Part shown: positions 42,220-52,339 of the stretch, one piece after another | How the letters are laid out: every line of letters starts with the position of its first letter | How positions within the stretch are numbered: position 1 is the first letter of the stretch | NCBI RefSeq assembly: GCF_038502225.1 | Contig: NC_091311.1 | Coordinates: 30,992,736 to 31,056,735, forward strand | Reading direction: 5' to 3' | Length of the DNA stretch: 64,000 bases | Source: Cherax quadricarinatus | Lineage: Eukaryota; Arthropoda; Malacostraca; Decapoda; Parastacidae | The notes under the pieces: model-generated | The model's database searches: none | The model's input: only the letters and a program-made list of their open reading frames with translations | Told to the model about the DNA's origin: nothing | Translations under genes and position numbers: made by a program

Positions 42220-43514
42220 CAGTGGACCCTCGACCAGCGATGGCATCGATTAACGATAAATCTGACTAGCGATACATTTTATCGCAAAAATTTTGCCTCG
42301 ATTAGCGCTAAAAAACTCGACCAACACTATTCCTTCCGTCTGAGACGCGTCCACTTCTGGCCAGTGTTTACAAGCCAGCCAGCCACCGCGGTCGCTTCCA
42401 AGCATACAATCGGAACATTTCATATTATCACAGCCTTTTTAGTGATTGCACCTGCAAAATAAGTCACCATGGGCCCCAAGAAAGCTTCTAGTGCCAACCC
42501 TACAGCAAAAAGGGTGAGAATTACTATGGATATGAAGAAAGAGATCATTGCTAAGTATGAAAGTGGAGTGCATGTCTCCGAGCTGGCCAGGTTGTACACA
42601 AAACCCCAATCAACCATCGCTACTATTGTGGCCAAGAAAACGGCAATCAAGGAAGCTGCTCTTGCCAAAGGTACAACTATGTTTTCGAAACTGAGATCGC
42701 AAGTGATAGAAGATGTTGAGAGACTGTTATTGGTATGGATAAACGAAAAACAGATAGCAGGAGATAGTATCTCTCAAGCGATCATATGTGAAAAGGCTAG
42801 GAAGTTGCATGACGATTTAATTAGAAAAATGCCAGCAACTAGTGGTGATGTGAGTGAATTTAAGGCCAGCAAAGGTTGGTTTGAGAGATTTAAGAATCGT
42901 AGTGGCATACATAGTGTGATAAGGCATGGTGAGGCTGCCAGTTTGGACCAAAAAGCAGCTGAAAAATATGTGCAGGAATTCAAGGAGTACATAGGCAGTG
43001 AAGGACTGAAACCTGAACAAGTGTTTAATGGTGACACTGACAATGTTGTGAAACACGTTAGGAATGTCATAAAGGAACGGGAGGTACAGGCCTCTATGGG
43101 CAGATATGTTGTGCGACAGAGGTCCAGTGACTCTCAAGCTGGTCCTAGTGGCATTAAAAGAAGAAGGGAAGTAACCCCGAAAAAGGACTTGCCACCTCAA
43201 GTCCTAATGTAAGGGGATTCCCCTTCTAAACACTAAGACCATCAACACACTCCCCTCTTCCCATCCCATCAATCATCACCAGATCTTCAATAAAGGTAAG
43301 TGCCATGTAACTGTGCATGTCTTCTTCAGTTTGTGTGTATTAAAATTAATATTTCATGTGTTAAATTTTTTTTTTTTCAATTCTTTTGGGTGTCTTGCAC
43401 GGATTAATTTGATTTCCATTATTTCTTATGGGGAAAATTAACTTGACTAACGATTATTTTGACTAACGATGAGCTCTCAGGAACGGATTAATAGCGTTAG
43501 TCGAGGGTTCACTG
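42220..43514 (+). mobile_element. pogo/Tigger DNA transposon, internally deleted
   Basis: The terminal inverted repeats are CAGTGGACCCTCGACCAGCG at the left and CAGTGAACCCTCGACTAACG (reverse complement) at the right. It is flanked by TA on both sides (42218-42219 and 43515-43516), the Tc1/mariner target duplication. Short GACTAACGAT repeats lie inside the right end. It encodes a truncated transposase at 42469-43212. It inserted into the tail of a SINE. Confidence 0.92.
42469..43212 (+). CDS. Truncated Tigger-type transposase, DNA-binding half only
   Basis: The 247-aa open frame starts MGPKKASSANPTAKRVRITM. Residues about 17-70 form a pipsqueak-like helix-turn-helix (MDMKKEIIAKYESG, VSELARLYTKPQSTI). 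Residues about 85-165 form a CENP-B-type HTH domain (LLLVWINEKQ, ASKGWFERFKNRSGI). In full-length Tigger proteins the DDE catalytic domain starts near QVFNxDET; here the frame reads QVFNGDTDNVVKHV and goes straight to a C-terminal tail with QAGPSGIKRRREVTP. So the DDE domain is deleted but the frame is kept. Such a protein could bind the element's ends but not cut DNA. Whether it is expressed is unknown. Confidence 0.88.
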   Translation: MGPKKASSANPTAKRVRITMDMKKEIIAKYESGVHVSELARLYTKPQSTIATIVAKKTAIKEAALAKGTTMFSKLRSQVIEDVERLLLVWINEKQIAGDSISQAIICEKARKLHDDLIRKMPATSGDVSEFKASKGWFERFKNRSGIHSVIRHGEAASLDQKAAEKYVQEFKEYIGSEGLKPEQVFNGDTDNVVKHVRNVIKEREVQASMGRYVVRQRSSDSQAGPSGIKRRREVTPKKDLPPQVLM

Positions 43515-43529
43515 TACTAGTAGTAGTAT

Positions 43530-43666
43530 AGTTTTAAGATGAGGTTTGATAAAGCTCATGGAGCAGGGAGAGAGAGGACCTAGTAGCAAACAGTGAAGAG
43601 GCGGGGCCAGGAGCTATGAATCGACCCCTGCAACCACAAATAGGTAAGTACAAATAGGTGAGAACA

Positions 43667-43725
<59 letters not shown>
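43530..43725 (+). mobile_element. Family C solo 3' end with (CA)n tail
   Basis: From AAGATGAGGTTTGATAAAGC through GGGCCAGGAGCTATGAATCG, the GCAACCACAAATAGGT block twice, then (CA)n at 43670-43725. It matches the 3' end of the longer copy at 55320-55490. Confidence 0.82.
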
Positions 43726-43729
<4 letters not shown>

Positions 43730-43798
43730 ACAATAATGTCTTGTAAGTACGAATTTAAACGTTAAACCAGTTTAAGAGCACTGCAAGTTACACAACCT

Positions 43799-43947
43799 CA
43801 GTGACCAGCCTCACACAACCTCAGTAACCAGCCTCACACAACTTCAGTGACCAGCCTCACACAACCTCAGTGACCAGCCTCACACAACCTCAGTAACCAG
43901 GCTCACACAACTTCAGTGACCAGCCTCACACAACCTCAGTGACCAGC
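43799..43947. repeat. 23-bp tandem repeat, about 6.5 copies
   Basis: The unit CAGTGACCAGCCTCACACAA plus CCT repeats with a few changes (GTAACC, CAACTT). Confidence 0.95.
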
Positions 43948-44434
43948 TTGTCACCCAGGAGACCTAACCTGACCCATGGCATGACCTGGGATCAGAGGTC
44001 AGCTCCTCTAATCCTGCCAGGTCTCCCGCCCCTGGGCCGCCCACAGGGCCGCCCCTTTAGACCCCAGTGGGCTTAGTGAGTGGATTAATATGTTGGTGGC
44101 GGATTAGTCTCAGAGCTTCTGTGATGTAGTGACAGCAGGCAGGTGACCGACCGTTTTTTGTATGTGCTTAACTAGTAGTGGGCGGAAGGTGGGCGGGTGG
44201 TTGGGCGGGCAAGTGGGTGGTTGGGCGATGGGAGGGTGGTTGAGTAGTGAGAAGGTAGGGGTCTCAGGAATGGTTCTGGGAAAGGTGGGATAGGTATGAT
44301 TGGAAGGATTTGGGAAGAGAGAGAAGAGGTTGAGCGGAAGGGTAGTGGGGAAGGGAGTGGTGGGGAGGGAGGGGATTTATTAGGGGTGTGTCTTCTCCAC
44401 CGTAGGCTCCTCTTGCCTCTAAGATTACGTAAAG

Positions 44435-44435
<1 letters not shown>
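43948..44435. other. No gene; possibly single-copy, GC-rich
   Basis: Includes GGGCCGCCCACAGGGCCGCC and later TGGGCGGG-type G-rich words. No ORF worth naming. Confidence 0.4.

Positions 44436-44502
<67 letters not shown>
44436..44502. repeat. (AAT)n microsatellite
   Basis: Pure AAT repeat. Confidence 0.97.
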
Positions 44503-44509
44503 ACAAAAA

Positions 44510-44603
44510 GGCACAATACCGTGACTGGAATACAAAAATAACCCACACATAGGAGAGAGAGGAGCTTAAGACGACGTTTCGGTCCAACTTGGACAATTTA
44601 CAG
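44510..44603 (-). mobile_element. Left half of a GGTCC-family hammerhead-like element
   Basis: Contains GTGACTGGAATACAAAAATA and, on the minus strand at 44572-44594, GTCCAAGTTGGACCGAAACG then TCGTC. It is followed by CAATTTACAG, which recurs at 45286-45295 where the element continues in inverted orientation (45296-45380, core 45309-45343). It is interrupted by the block 44604-45285. Confidence 0.6.
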
Positions 44604-44683
44604 ATTTGTAGATGAATGGTTCAGAGAACCGACATGTTGATGAATTAGACACATGCGCAACTCTTGGGTATCTTTATTGTGGA

Positions 44684-44712
44684 AACGTTTCGCCACACAG
44701 TGGCTTCATCAG
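44684..44712 (-). ncRNA. Hammerhead ribozyme-like motif (inverted copy)
   Basis: The minus strand reads CTGATGA, A, GCCAC-TGT-GTGGC, GAAAC, GTT. The conserved CUGAUGA and GAAA boxes are exact. GGA before and TCC after the predicted site can form a short stem I. Stem III would be only AC/GU, as in the minimal dimer-type motifs of Penelope-like elements. Activity is untested. Confidence 0.6.
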
Positions 44713-44840
44713 TCCGTACGTAGGAGAAACTTGAAGAACAGGAGGAGAATGAGGTAATCAGTCCCTCAACCTTGAGTCGATGTGTTCAGTCCATCAATCT
44801 TGAATAGAATGCGGCATATCAAGTTTCTCCTACGTACGGA

Positions 44841-44870
44841 CTGATGAAGCCACTGTGTGGCGAAACGTTT
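44841..44870 (+). ncRNA. Hammerhead ribozyme-like motif (direct copy 1)
   Basis: Same core as the inverted copy: CTGATGA at 44841-44847, stem II GCCAC/GTGGC with loop TGT, GAAAC at 44862-44866, predicted cleavage after GTT. An extra A gives an A-C mismatch at the base of stem II. Confidence 0.62.
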
Positions 44871-45212
44871 CCACAATAAAGATACCCAAGAGTTGCGCAT
44901 GTGTCTAATTCATCAACATGTGGGTTCTCTGAACCATTCATCTACAAATCTGTCAGACACTGCAACTTCTTGGGATCTTAATACTTAGGAATTCTTCGCT
45001 TGCCTAATTCTTGGGCACGACCTACTTCCACATTGAACAAATGTGACACGACCTATGACTGCTGCACCTCTCCTGCCATACGGTTTATAAGCTGCCTCTC
45101 CGCTGATATGCCGCATTCTATTCAAGATTGATGGACTGAACACATCGACTCAAGGTTGAGGGACTGATTACCTCATTCTCCTCCTGTTCTTCAAGTTTCT
45201 CCTACGTACGGA

Positions 45213-45243
45213 CTGATGAAGCCACTGTGTGGCGAAACGTTTC
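45213..45243 (+). ncRNA. Hammerhead ribozyme-like motif (direct copy 2)
   Basis: Identical core to the copy 372 bp upstream. The two together could release a unit-length RNA if both cleave. Confidence 0.62.
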
Positions 45244-45295
45244 CTCAATAAAGATACCCAAGAGTTGCGCATGTGTCTAATTCATCAATTTACAG

Positions 45296-45380
45296 ACGTA
45301 AAAGTGTGACTTGCAAATGGTCCAAATCGGACCGAAACGTCGTCATAAATTTCTCACTCCTATGTGCGGGTCATTTGTAC
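45296..45380 (+). mobile_element. Right half of the GGTCC-family hammerhead-like element
   Basis: GTGTGACTTGCAAATGGTCC, AAATC, GGACCGAAACGTCGTC: the stem II and GAAACGUC parts are intact, and GTGAC upstream pairs with GTCA(T) downstream as stem I. CUGANGA reads TTGCAAA. It continues TCACTCCTATGTGCGGGTCA, then (AAT)n. Confidence 0.55.

Positions 45381-45382
<2 letters not shown>

Positions 45383-45438
<56 letters not shown>
45383..45438. repeat. (AAT)n microsatellite
   Basis: Pure AAT repeat following the hammerhead-like element. Confidence 0.97.
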
Positions 45439-46069
45439 GTTCCTTATCATTAATCTTAGTCCACTACATGTCCAGTCATCGTAGTTGCTGCATGGCAACT
45501 TCCTGAGTACATCGCAACAGGTATTGTTGGGTGTCATATAAGCTTGATATGCATGACAAAACAAGCGAGTATCTTAGACAGCATTTTGCTGAGGACTGAG
45601 CTGCATAAAATTATTTATCAGACTTGATAAAGATCACTCCTGTTCTTGTATTGTGTGTATACTTGTAGGTTTGTTGAACCCCTCCCTTCTTCCCCTTACC
45701 CCACGTCACTGTTAGGTATCATTGATGTCTCGTAGTCATGTAGGTGTTTTCTGACATCACTTTTTTAAGCAAGTTTGCCACTGTCAGAATAATGAGAAAA
45801 GTTTTAAGAATTATTTTACTACACACAGAGAAGAGTTAAGCCTAGAGGGATGATACAGCATTTTGGAAATGAAAGGTAATCAAATGTGATTCAAAAAAGA
45901 GGGTAGTTCCAGTTCCTTGGATGAAGAACTCTTCACCAACTTCAATGTGCCACCCAGTGATAACAGTGAAGAAAGATATCCTTGAGATGCACTGTCTTTA
46001 CAGGAGCTCTGCAGGGATTAGTACTCGCCCTGATTATGATTTTAATTGATGCAAATAACTTGCTAAAAG
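45439..46069. other. No recognisable gene
   Basis: AT-rich, with short frames only. Traces such as TGAAGAACTCTTCACCAACTTC may be LINE remnants but cannot be assigned. Confidence 0.35.
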
Positions 46070-46223
46070 GCATAATTAACGATATCTTTCCTCAGTAAAG
46101 ATACCCTAGTGTTGCACATGTGTCTAATTTATCAACCTGTCGTTCTCTGAACCATTATCTACATTCCTGTTAGACACAGCAACATCTTGGGATCTTGATG
46201 CAGGAAATTCTACGCTTCACCTA

Positions 46224-46764
46224 CAAGGTGGAGCTGAGAAAACGAATGTTTTTCACAGCTGAATAACTTTGCGTATTTTAAATATAAACAAATCTTAATT
46301 ACATCAAATGGAAGGCATTTTAATGCATTTTTTAAATTTACATACAGACAAAGCACATTTAAATCTGGATGGCTGTGTTAACAAACAGAACTGTAGGTAC
46401 TGGGCGGCGGGGAACCCACGAGAACTACACCAAAGACCTCTCCACAGCTCAAAAGCGAGTGTGGTGTGGTGTCTCCACGACAGGAATCGTTTGCCCTTAC
46501 TTTTTTGAAGAGGGGAGACCGTGGTTACAGTAATATCAACGCACTACGTCGACTTGTTAAACAATTTCCTGTATCCAGAATTCCAAAGGCGTTGGGTACA
46601 CATGTGAGAAACGTGGTTCCAGCAGGATGGTGCCTAATTAAGGTATGTAAATTTCAAAAATGCATTAGAATGCCTTTTATTTGACGTAATTAAGATTTGT
46701 TTATCTGTAAAATACGCAAAGTTATTCAGTTGTGAAAAACATGCGTTTTCTCTGCTCCACCCTG
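46224..46764 (+). mobile_element. Tc1/mariner element with about 120-bp terminal inverted repeats
   Basis: The left end CAAGGTGGAGCTGAGAAAAC and right end CAGGGTGGAGCAGAGAAAAC (reverse complement) continue as inverted repeats for about 120 bp. TA flanks both sides (46222-46223 and 46765-46766). Between them is a transposase remnant: LDGCVNKQNCRYWAAGNP and, one frame over, ETWFQQDGA, which matches the second catalytic Asp block of mariner-type DDE transposases. The N-terminal DNA-binding part and the C-terminus are deleted, so the element is non-autonomous. Confidence 0.85.
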
Positions 46765-46956
46765 TACTTCCACCTGTGAATTTGTCCAAGGTAACACCGC
46801 CTACGACTGCTTCACCTCACCTGCAGTATATAAGCCCATTTTTCGTGCATATGCTGCATTCTTATCAAGACTGATGGACTGGTTACATTGACTCCAGGTT
46901 GAGGGACTGATTACCTCAATCTCCTTCTGATCTTTACTATTCTTTTTTGTACTGGA

Positions 46957-46986
46957 CTGATGAAGCCACAGTGCGGCGGAACGTTA
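46957..46986 (+). ncRNA. Hammerhead ribozyme-like motif, mutated
   Basis: CTGATGA, A, GCCAC-AGT-GCGGC, GGAAC, GTT. CUGAUGA is exact. The A13 position of GAAA is changed to G (GGAA), which in known hammerheads removes activity. One stem II pair is changed as well. Confidence 0.5.
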
Positions 46987-47065
46987 ACACAATATACCCA
47001 AGTGTTACATATGTATCTAAGTTATCAACTTGTCGGTTTTCTGAACCATTTATCTAAATCACAAG

Positions 47066-47696
47066 CTTGCTTTACAGCGTGTGCCTTGTCTGTACCACGA
47101 ACATAGCTGAGCACAACTAACAAATGGATAATTATGACTCATATTTCATTATTAATTGTTCGAACCGCAAAATTAGATATGAACCCACATATCTGTGTTT
47201 ACTGATGAAGCAGAGCTGATGAAAATTATGCGAACAGAAAGAAGACTAAGGAAATGAAATAAAACTAAGAAGAGCTTAAGGAATTGTGCAGATATTTTGA
47301 GGGGGCAGGTAAGGACAAGTTGATCAGAAACCTAGGCACTGGGGCGAAGGGTAAAGATTGAAGCTAAAAATACAAATGAATCTCAAAGATGTTAGAAATT
47401 AGATGTTAGAAAGTAGATGTATGCATCATGATATATATTTTTAATTATTGTTTCATCTATTACAGGCAAATTTACGATATTCGCTTAAATTGTCTTGTAT
47501 CTTATATAATGTCATTAATAGGCTACCTTGATCTATCACTAAGTTTATTGTACTATTTCTATATTCATCACAAAGTAGACTCTGCATTCCTATGATATTT
47601 AACTGCATTATTTACTTCTAATACTTTTTCTGTTTGACATAGACCAATTTTATATTCAATATTTATCTTCAAAGTACTTTCAATGTGAGATGCCTG
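47066..47696. other. No recognisable gene
   Basis: AT-rich; nothing recognised. Confidence 0.4.
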
Positions 47697-47797
47697 GAGT
47701 CTACCTGAGGGCATTCCGGGGATCAACGCCCCCGCGGCCCGGTCCACGACCAGGCCTCCCGGTGGAACAGAGCCTGATCAACCAGGCCATCCATTAG
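47697..47797 (-). mobile_element. Family B LINE terminal 3' fragment, about 100 bp
   Basis: AGTCTACCTGAGGGCATTCC, then GGGGATCAACGCCCCCGCGG and ACCAGGCCTCCCGGTGGA. Only the last codons and the 3' terminus are present: the shortest clean insertion of the family here. Confidence 0.88.
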
Positions 47798-48195
47798 AAA
47801 TGCACATTATCTATTGAGCTGCTGTTTGAGTCGTATGATTCATTTGAAGTCAGTGATGACAAAGAATCAATAAGGATCAAGGAGGTGAATTTATTGTCAC
47901 TAGTTAACTTTGGTGTCACTAGGATGGGAAACAATTCAGATGTAAACTCTTTTGCCTATATCTCAACATGGTTACTATACCTCAAATTTAGGGAGGCAGC
48001 AACGAGAGCAACAACTGTCTCTGAATAAACTAAGATATTTATGTATCTCCTAGCATATGCGGTGACTTTAGCTTAATCGATTTCATAGGGATTACAGTAG
48101 TCTTGATTGGTGGTATCCAGGTGAAATATCGCTTTAATTACTGTCGCGTAGACAGTAATTAATACGTAGTCGCATAGACAAGTTGGTCATCACTA
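47798..48195. other. No recognisable gene
   Basis: AT-rich; nothing recognised apart from short GACAGTAATTA direct repeats around 48140-48160. Confidence 0.35.
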
Positions 48196-48335
48196 CTCAC
48201 GAAATCGTAATGACACGATTACAAACAAACCATACCACGGGAGGGGATAGAACCCGCGATCAGAGATTAGCGCGTCGGTCTGGAGTTTTATTACTCTCTG
48301 ATCGCGGGTTCTATCCCCGCCCGTGGCATGTTAAG
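48196..48335. mobile_element. tRNA-derived SINE fragments forming a palindrome
   Basis: 48198-48233 (CACGAAATCGTAATGACACG) is the body of the SINE at 61226 in the same orientation. Arms 48235-48265 and 48296-48326 are inverted, 30 of 31 bases matching, with a 30-base spacer. The right arm has a B-box-like GGGTTCTATCCCCGCC. It looks like two SINE heads in opposite orientation. Confidence 0.72.
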
Positions 48336-49044
48336 TTGGTAGACACAAGAAGCAATTATAAATTTGATTTAAGACTTATAGTTTCTGATATTAATAATGA
48401 TGTTTTAAATAAAACTTCCCATTGTTGCTTGTGTATCTGTATTGTTAACTTCAACTTGTCGGTAACCTCATGCCATATATTATTACAGGTCTTTTGTTCC
48501 CTTTAATATGATGTTTGTGTGTTCTTCGTCCATCATGATCGAAGTAAGCAGAAATCTCATTTTCTTCGTCTCATGTTCCAACTCTTAACAATGAAGTCGT
48601 TAAATCTGACCCACGGACCGCATAAACGAACCTGATAAGGATTTAGGAATCCTCAGTAAGCATATAATTGGCTGTCTTAACTACGACAAAACGGGGAAAG
48701 CTTCGCTAAACTGACTTACCAGGTCAAAGGTCGCAAAATCCTTGATTTGGCCCACCTTCGCAACGGTCACGACAGCCCACTGTCCAACCCACACCCACAC
48801 CCTGCCCAGGTATCTACCCAGCCCCTAACCCCACCCCAGCTCTCCCATCCCCGACCGTGGCCATCCCCCTATTCTGTCCCATCGCCGACCCACATAAGTG
48901 TATGTCTCTGTTTCGAAGATGAAGATGTCAGCTTTGAAGTCTTAATTAACAAGCAAAATATAGATAGGTTTATCTAATAACTGCAAGAATGCAATTTCTG
49001 TCTCTGGTGGGTAGAGAGAGATACTAGCAAGTCACGTAACACCT
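48336..49044. other. No recognisable gene
   Basis: Includes a C-rich, CCCACAC-type patch at about 48775-48900. Frames 48183-48506 and 48747-48977 have no motif. Confidence 0.4.
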
Positions 49045-49125
49045 GCTGCCCCTGTTCACCTAGCAGTAAATAGATTCCTAAGAGTTAGTTGAATAGTATG
49101 AGTCACAGCCTGGAAAAGACCTATA
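49045..49125 (+). mobile_element. SINE 3' body fragment
   Basis: CACCTGCTGCCCCTGTTCAC, CTAGCAGTAAATAG and AGAGTTAGTTGA resemble the body of the tRNA-Val-like SINE (CACCTGTTGTCTATATTCCC, CTGGGTGTTAGCCGA). The tRNA head is missing or decayed. Confidence 0.4.
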
Positions 49126-49824
49126 GACGCAAACAGAAATATGTCACATTGTTTTCTGAGGTTAAATAAAGTATTCTACTGCCAAAGCTTATTTTTTTCA
49201 TCCCAAATTTCGGTACCTACCTTCATTAATGAACTTTAACATATAGAGAAGGAGATGCCTATTGACTTTAGGTACAAGACACACAACTAGTAGCCAGGTC
49301 TGCTTGCCGCAAGCGATGAATGGTTAACTTTGATTAAGGAAACATAATTTATTGTCTGTCTACAATAATCCTATGTAGCTGTACTAACAATAAATGGAGA
49401 TCTATCACCCAGAAGGAAAGAAATTTTAATCTTCACAGATTGAACAAAAGAAACTGACAATCTTTCAAGCAACGCGTTAGAAAAACTTGAAGCACTACCG
49501 TGCTTCTTATGCATCCACGAGAATAGGCGCTGCAAATCTCATCTTGAGTATGCACCACTCTCTTGGATTACAAGCCTTTCATTCCGGGTGCAGCATCTGG
49601 GACAGTGAGTCGTCTCTTGCCCAGGAGGTGCCGGACTTCCTTGTATAAGCAAAACTTTCAATAACACGTATGTCATTGGTCTTATCCATATATATATAAG
49701 CCCAATTTTAGCAAGGTGTCTCAAACGGGCCAGTGTCTTAGAAAACTGTCTTTCAGGGCAATGCCTTAATATCAGTGATGGACTCTTGAAATAACAAATG
49801 TGACCTTCCCTTCCCTTCACTGCA
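49126..49824. other. No recognisable gene
   Basis: AT-rich with short frames (49539-49820); nothing recognised. Confidence 0.4.
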
Positions 49825-51240
49825 TAAGAACATAAGAAAGAAGGAACACTGCAACAGGCCTACTGGCTCATGCGAGGCAGGTCCAAGTCTCCTACCGGCT
49901 TAAGCCAATTACCCAACCTAGTCAGGTCAGGTCACATTCACTTAAGGAAGGAGAACGGCATCTGACTTAGTAGTACAAGCTAGTCAGGTCCAACTCACAC
50001 CCACTCATGTGCTTATCTAACTTATTTTTTAAAATTACACATCGTTTTAGCTTCTATAACGGTACTCAGGAGTTTGTTCCACTCATCCACAACTCTATTA
50101 CCAAACCAGTGCTTTCCTATATCCTTCCTGAATCTGAATTTTTCAAACTTAAAACCATTGCTGCGAGTCCTGTCTTGGCTATATATTTTTAGCACGCTAA
50201 TTACATCCCCTTTATTTATTCCTGTTTTCCATTTATACATCTCAATCATATTTCCCCTAATTCTACGTCTTTCTAGAGAGTGCAGATTCAGGGCCCTTAG
50301 TCTATCCTTATAGGGAAGATTTCTGATACATGGGATCAACCTTGTCATCCTCCTTTGTACGTTTTCCAGAGCATTTACGTCCATTCTGTAATACGGTGAC
50401 CAAAACTGTGCAGCATAATCTAAATGAGGCCTAATCAATGATATATAGAGTTGAAGAACAACCTGAGTACTCCTAATATTTATGCTTCTTGATATGAAGC
50501 CAAGGATTCTGTTCACTTTATTGTGAATACTTATGCACTGTTGTCTTGGTTTTAGATTACTGCTAACCAGAACTCCCAAATCCTTTTTGCAATCAGTAAT
50601 ATTAACATCTACATTATTTAGTTTATATGTGGCATGGTTATTTTCCTGTCCAATGTTTAGAACTTTGCATTTGTCTATATTAAACTGCTTCTGCCACTTC
50701 TCCGACCACTGCATCAGTTTATTCAAACCTTCTTGGAATGCTTTAATGTCCTCGTCAGAATGAATTCGTCGGCCTATTTTGGTGTCTTCGGCAAACTTAC
50801 TTATATCACTATTTATTCCCTTATCTATGTCGTTTATGTAGATTGTGAACAACAAGGGGCCGAACACTGACCCGTGGAACACTGCTCGTGACGCTTTCTC
50901 ACTCTGATTTCTCCCCATGTATGCAAGCTCTGTGCTCCCTATCTGTCAGCCACGCCTCTGTCCATAAAAAAAATTCTTCTATTCCGTGTGCCTTAATTTT
51001 CCTCATTAGTCTCTGATGTGGGACTCTATCAAAAGCGTTATTTAAGTCCATATACATAATATCATATTCATTACCATGATCTACCTCCTCAAATACCTTA
51101 GTGAATAAAGTTAATAAATTCGTAAGGCATGAACACCCTTTTGTAAAGCCGTGCTGAGATTCGTTGATCAATTTATGCTTTTCAAGATGATTACGAATTG
51201 CCTCGGCAATTATTGATTCCATTACGGTGAACATGATTCC
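49825..51240 (-). pseudogene. Family A CR1-like LINE RT, 5'-truncated and inactivated
   Basis: RT is split into frames 50899-51420 (QHGFTKGCSCLTNLL, DIMYMDLNNAFDRVPH) and 50022-50918 (VFGPLLFTIYINDIDKG to KDIGKHWFGNRVVDEWN), with a frameshift near 50900-50920. The active site reads FAEDTKIG instead of FADD, so the second catalytic Asp is lost. The minus-strand 3' end is CCTTCTTTCTTATGTTCTTA. The 5' truncation lies beside (AAT)n at 51300. Confidence 0.88.
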
Positions 51241-51299
51241 TTCTAATTCCCCAGGGGCTCTACGACTCCTAAGGGTTAAGCGTTTCCCCATGAATGTAA

Positions 51300-51336
51300 C
51301 AGTAACAATAATAATCATAATCATAATAATAATAAA

Positions 51337-51391
<55 letters not shown>

Positions 51392-51392
51392 T
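51300..51392. repeat. (AAT)n/(ATT)n microsatellite, switching strand
   Basis: AATAATAATC units turn into ATTATT at about 51340, making an imperfect palindromic microsatellite. Confidence 0.93.
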
Positions 51393-51661
51393 TACAACCA
51401 AAAGGAAGGTATTTTGCCACTACACGGACAAATAATGAGCAATTTCATTCTTTAAGCGAACATCCATTCTTGACAGATTCGCGTTTGAAACATATCCTTG
51501 TAACAAATGAAGAACATAGAGAATTCCAGCTAGCTGAAGAAATGTGATCAATGGTCAATTTCTGTCTTCAGCTTCACTCTGTTCTCTGCTTGCCCATTTC
51601 TTAAAGCAAAAACTCCATTGATTTACTTATAACAGAAAACGTGGAATTAGAGATGAAGCGT

Positions 51662-52339
<678 letters not shown>

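Larger units (their letters stand above)
44604..45285 (+). mobile_element. Penelope-like or retrozyme-like unit with three hammerhead motifs
   Basis: The structure is an inverted partial copy (44604-44818), then a direct copy starting with a hammerhead motif (44819-45200), then a second hammerhead-bearing copy start (45201-45285). The two direct motifs are 372 bp apart. Each is followed by ACAATAAAGATACCCAAGAG (or TCAATAAAG), GCGCATGTGTCTAATTCATC. The block is flanked by the direct repeat CAATTTACAG. Penelope-like elements are known for hammerhead-bearing terminal repeats and for adjacent inverted partial copies. No ORF or RT is present, so it would be non-autonomous. Confidence 0.65.
46070..47065 (+). 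mobile_element. Second Penelope-like/retrozyme-like unit, interrupted by mariner
   Basis: 46080-46222 matches 44866-44990 (AGTAAAGATACCCTAGTGTT, TGTGTCTAATTTATCAACCT, GTTAGACACAGCAACATCTT). 46767-47060 matches 45020-45290 and onward, including GACTGATGGACTGGTTACAT and the hammerhead motif at 46957. The mariner insertion at 46224-46764 splits it. It is more diverged than the 44604 unit. Confidence 0.6.
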
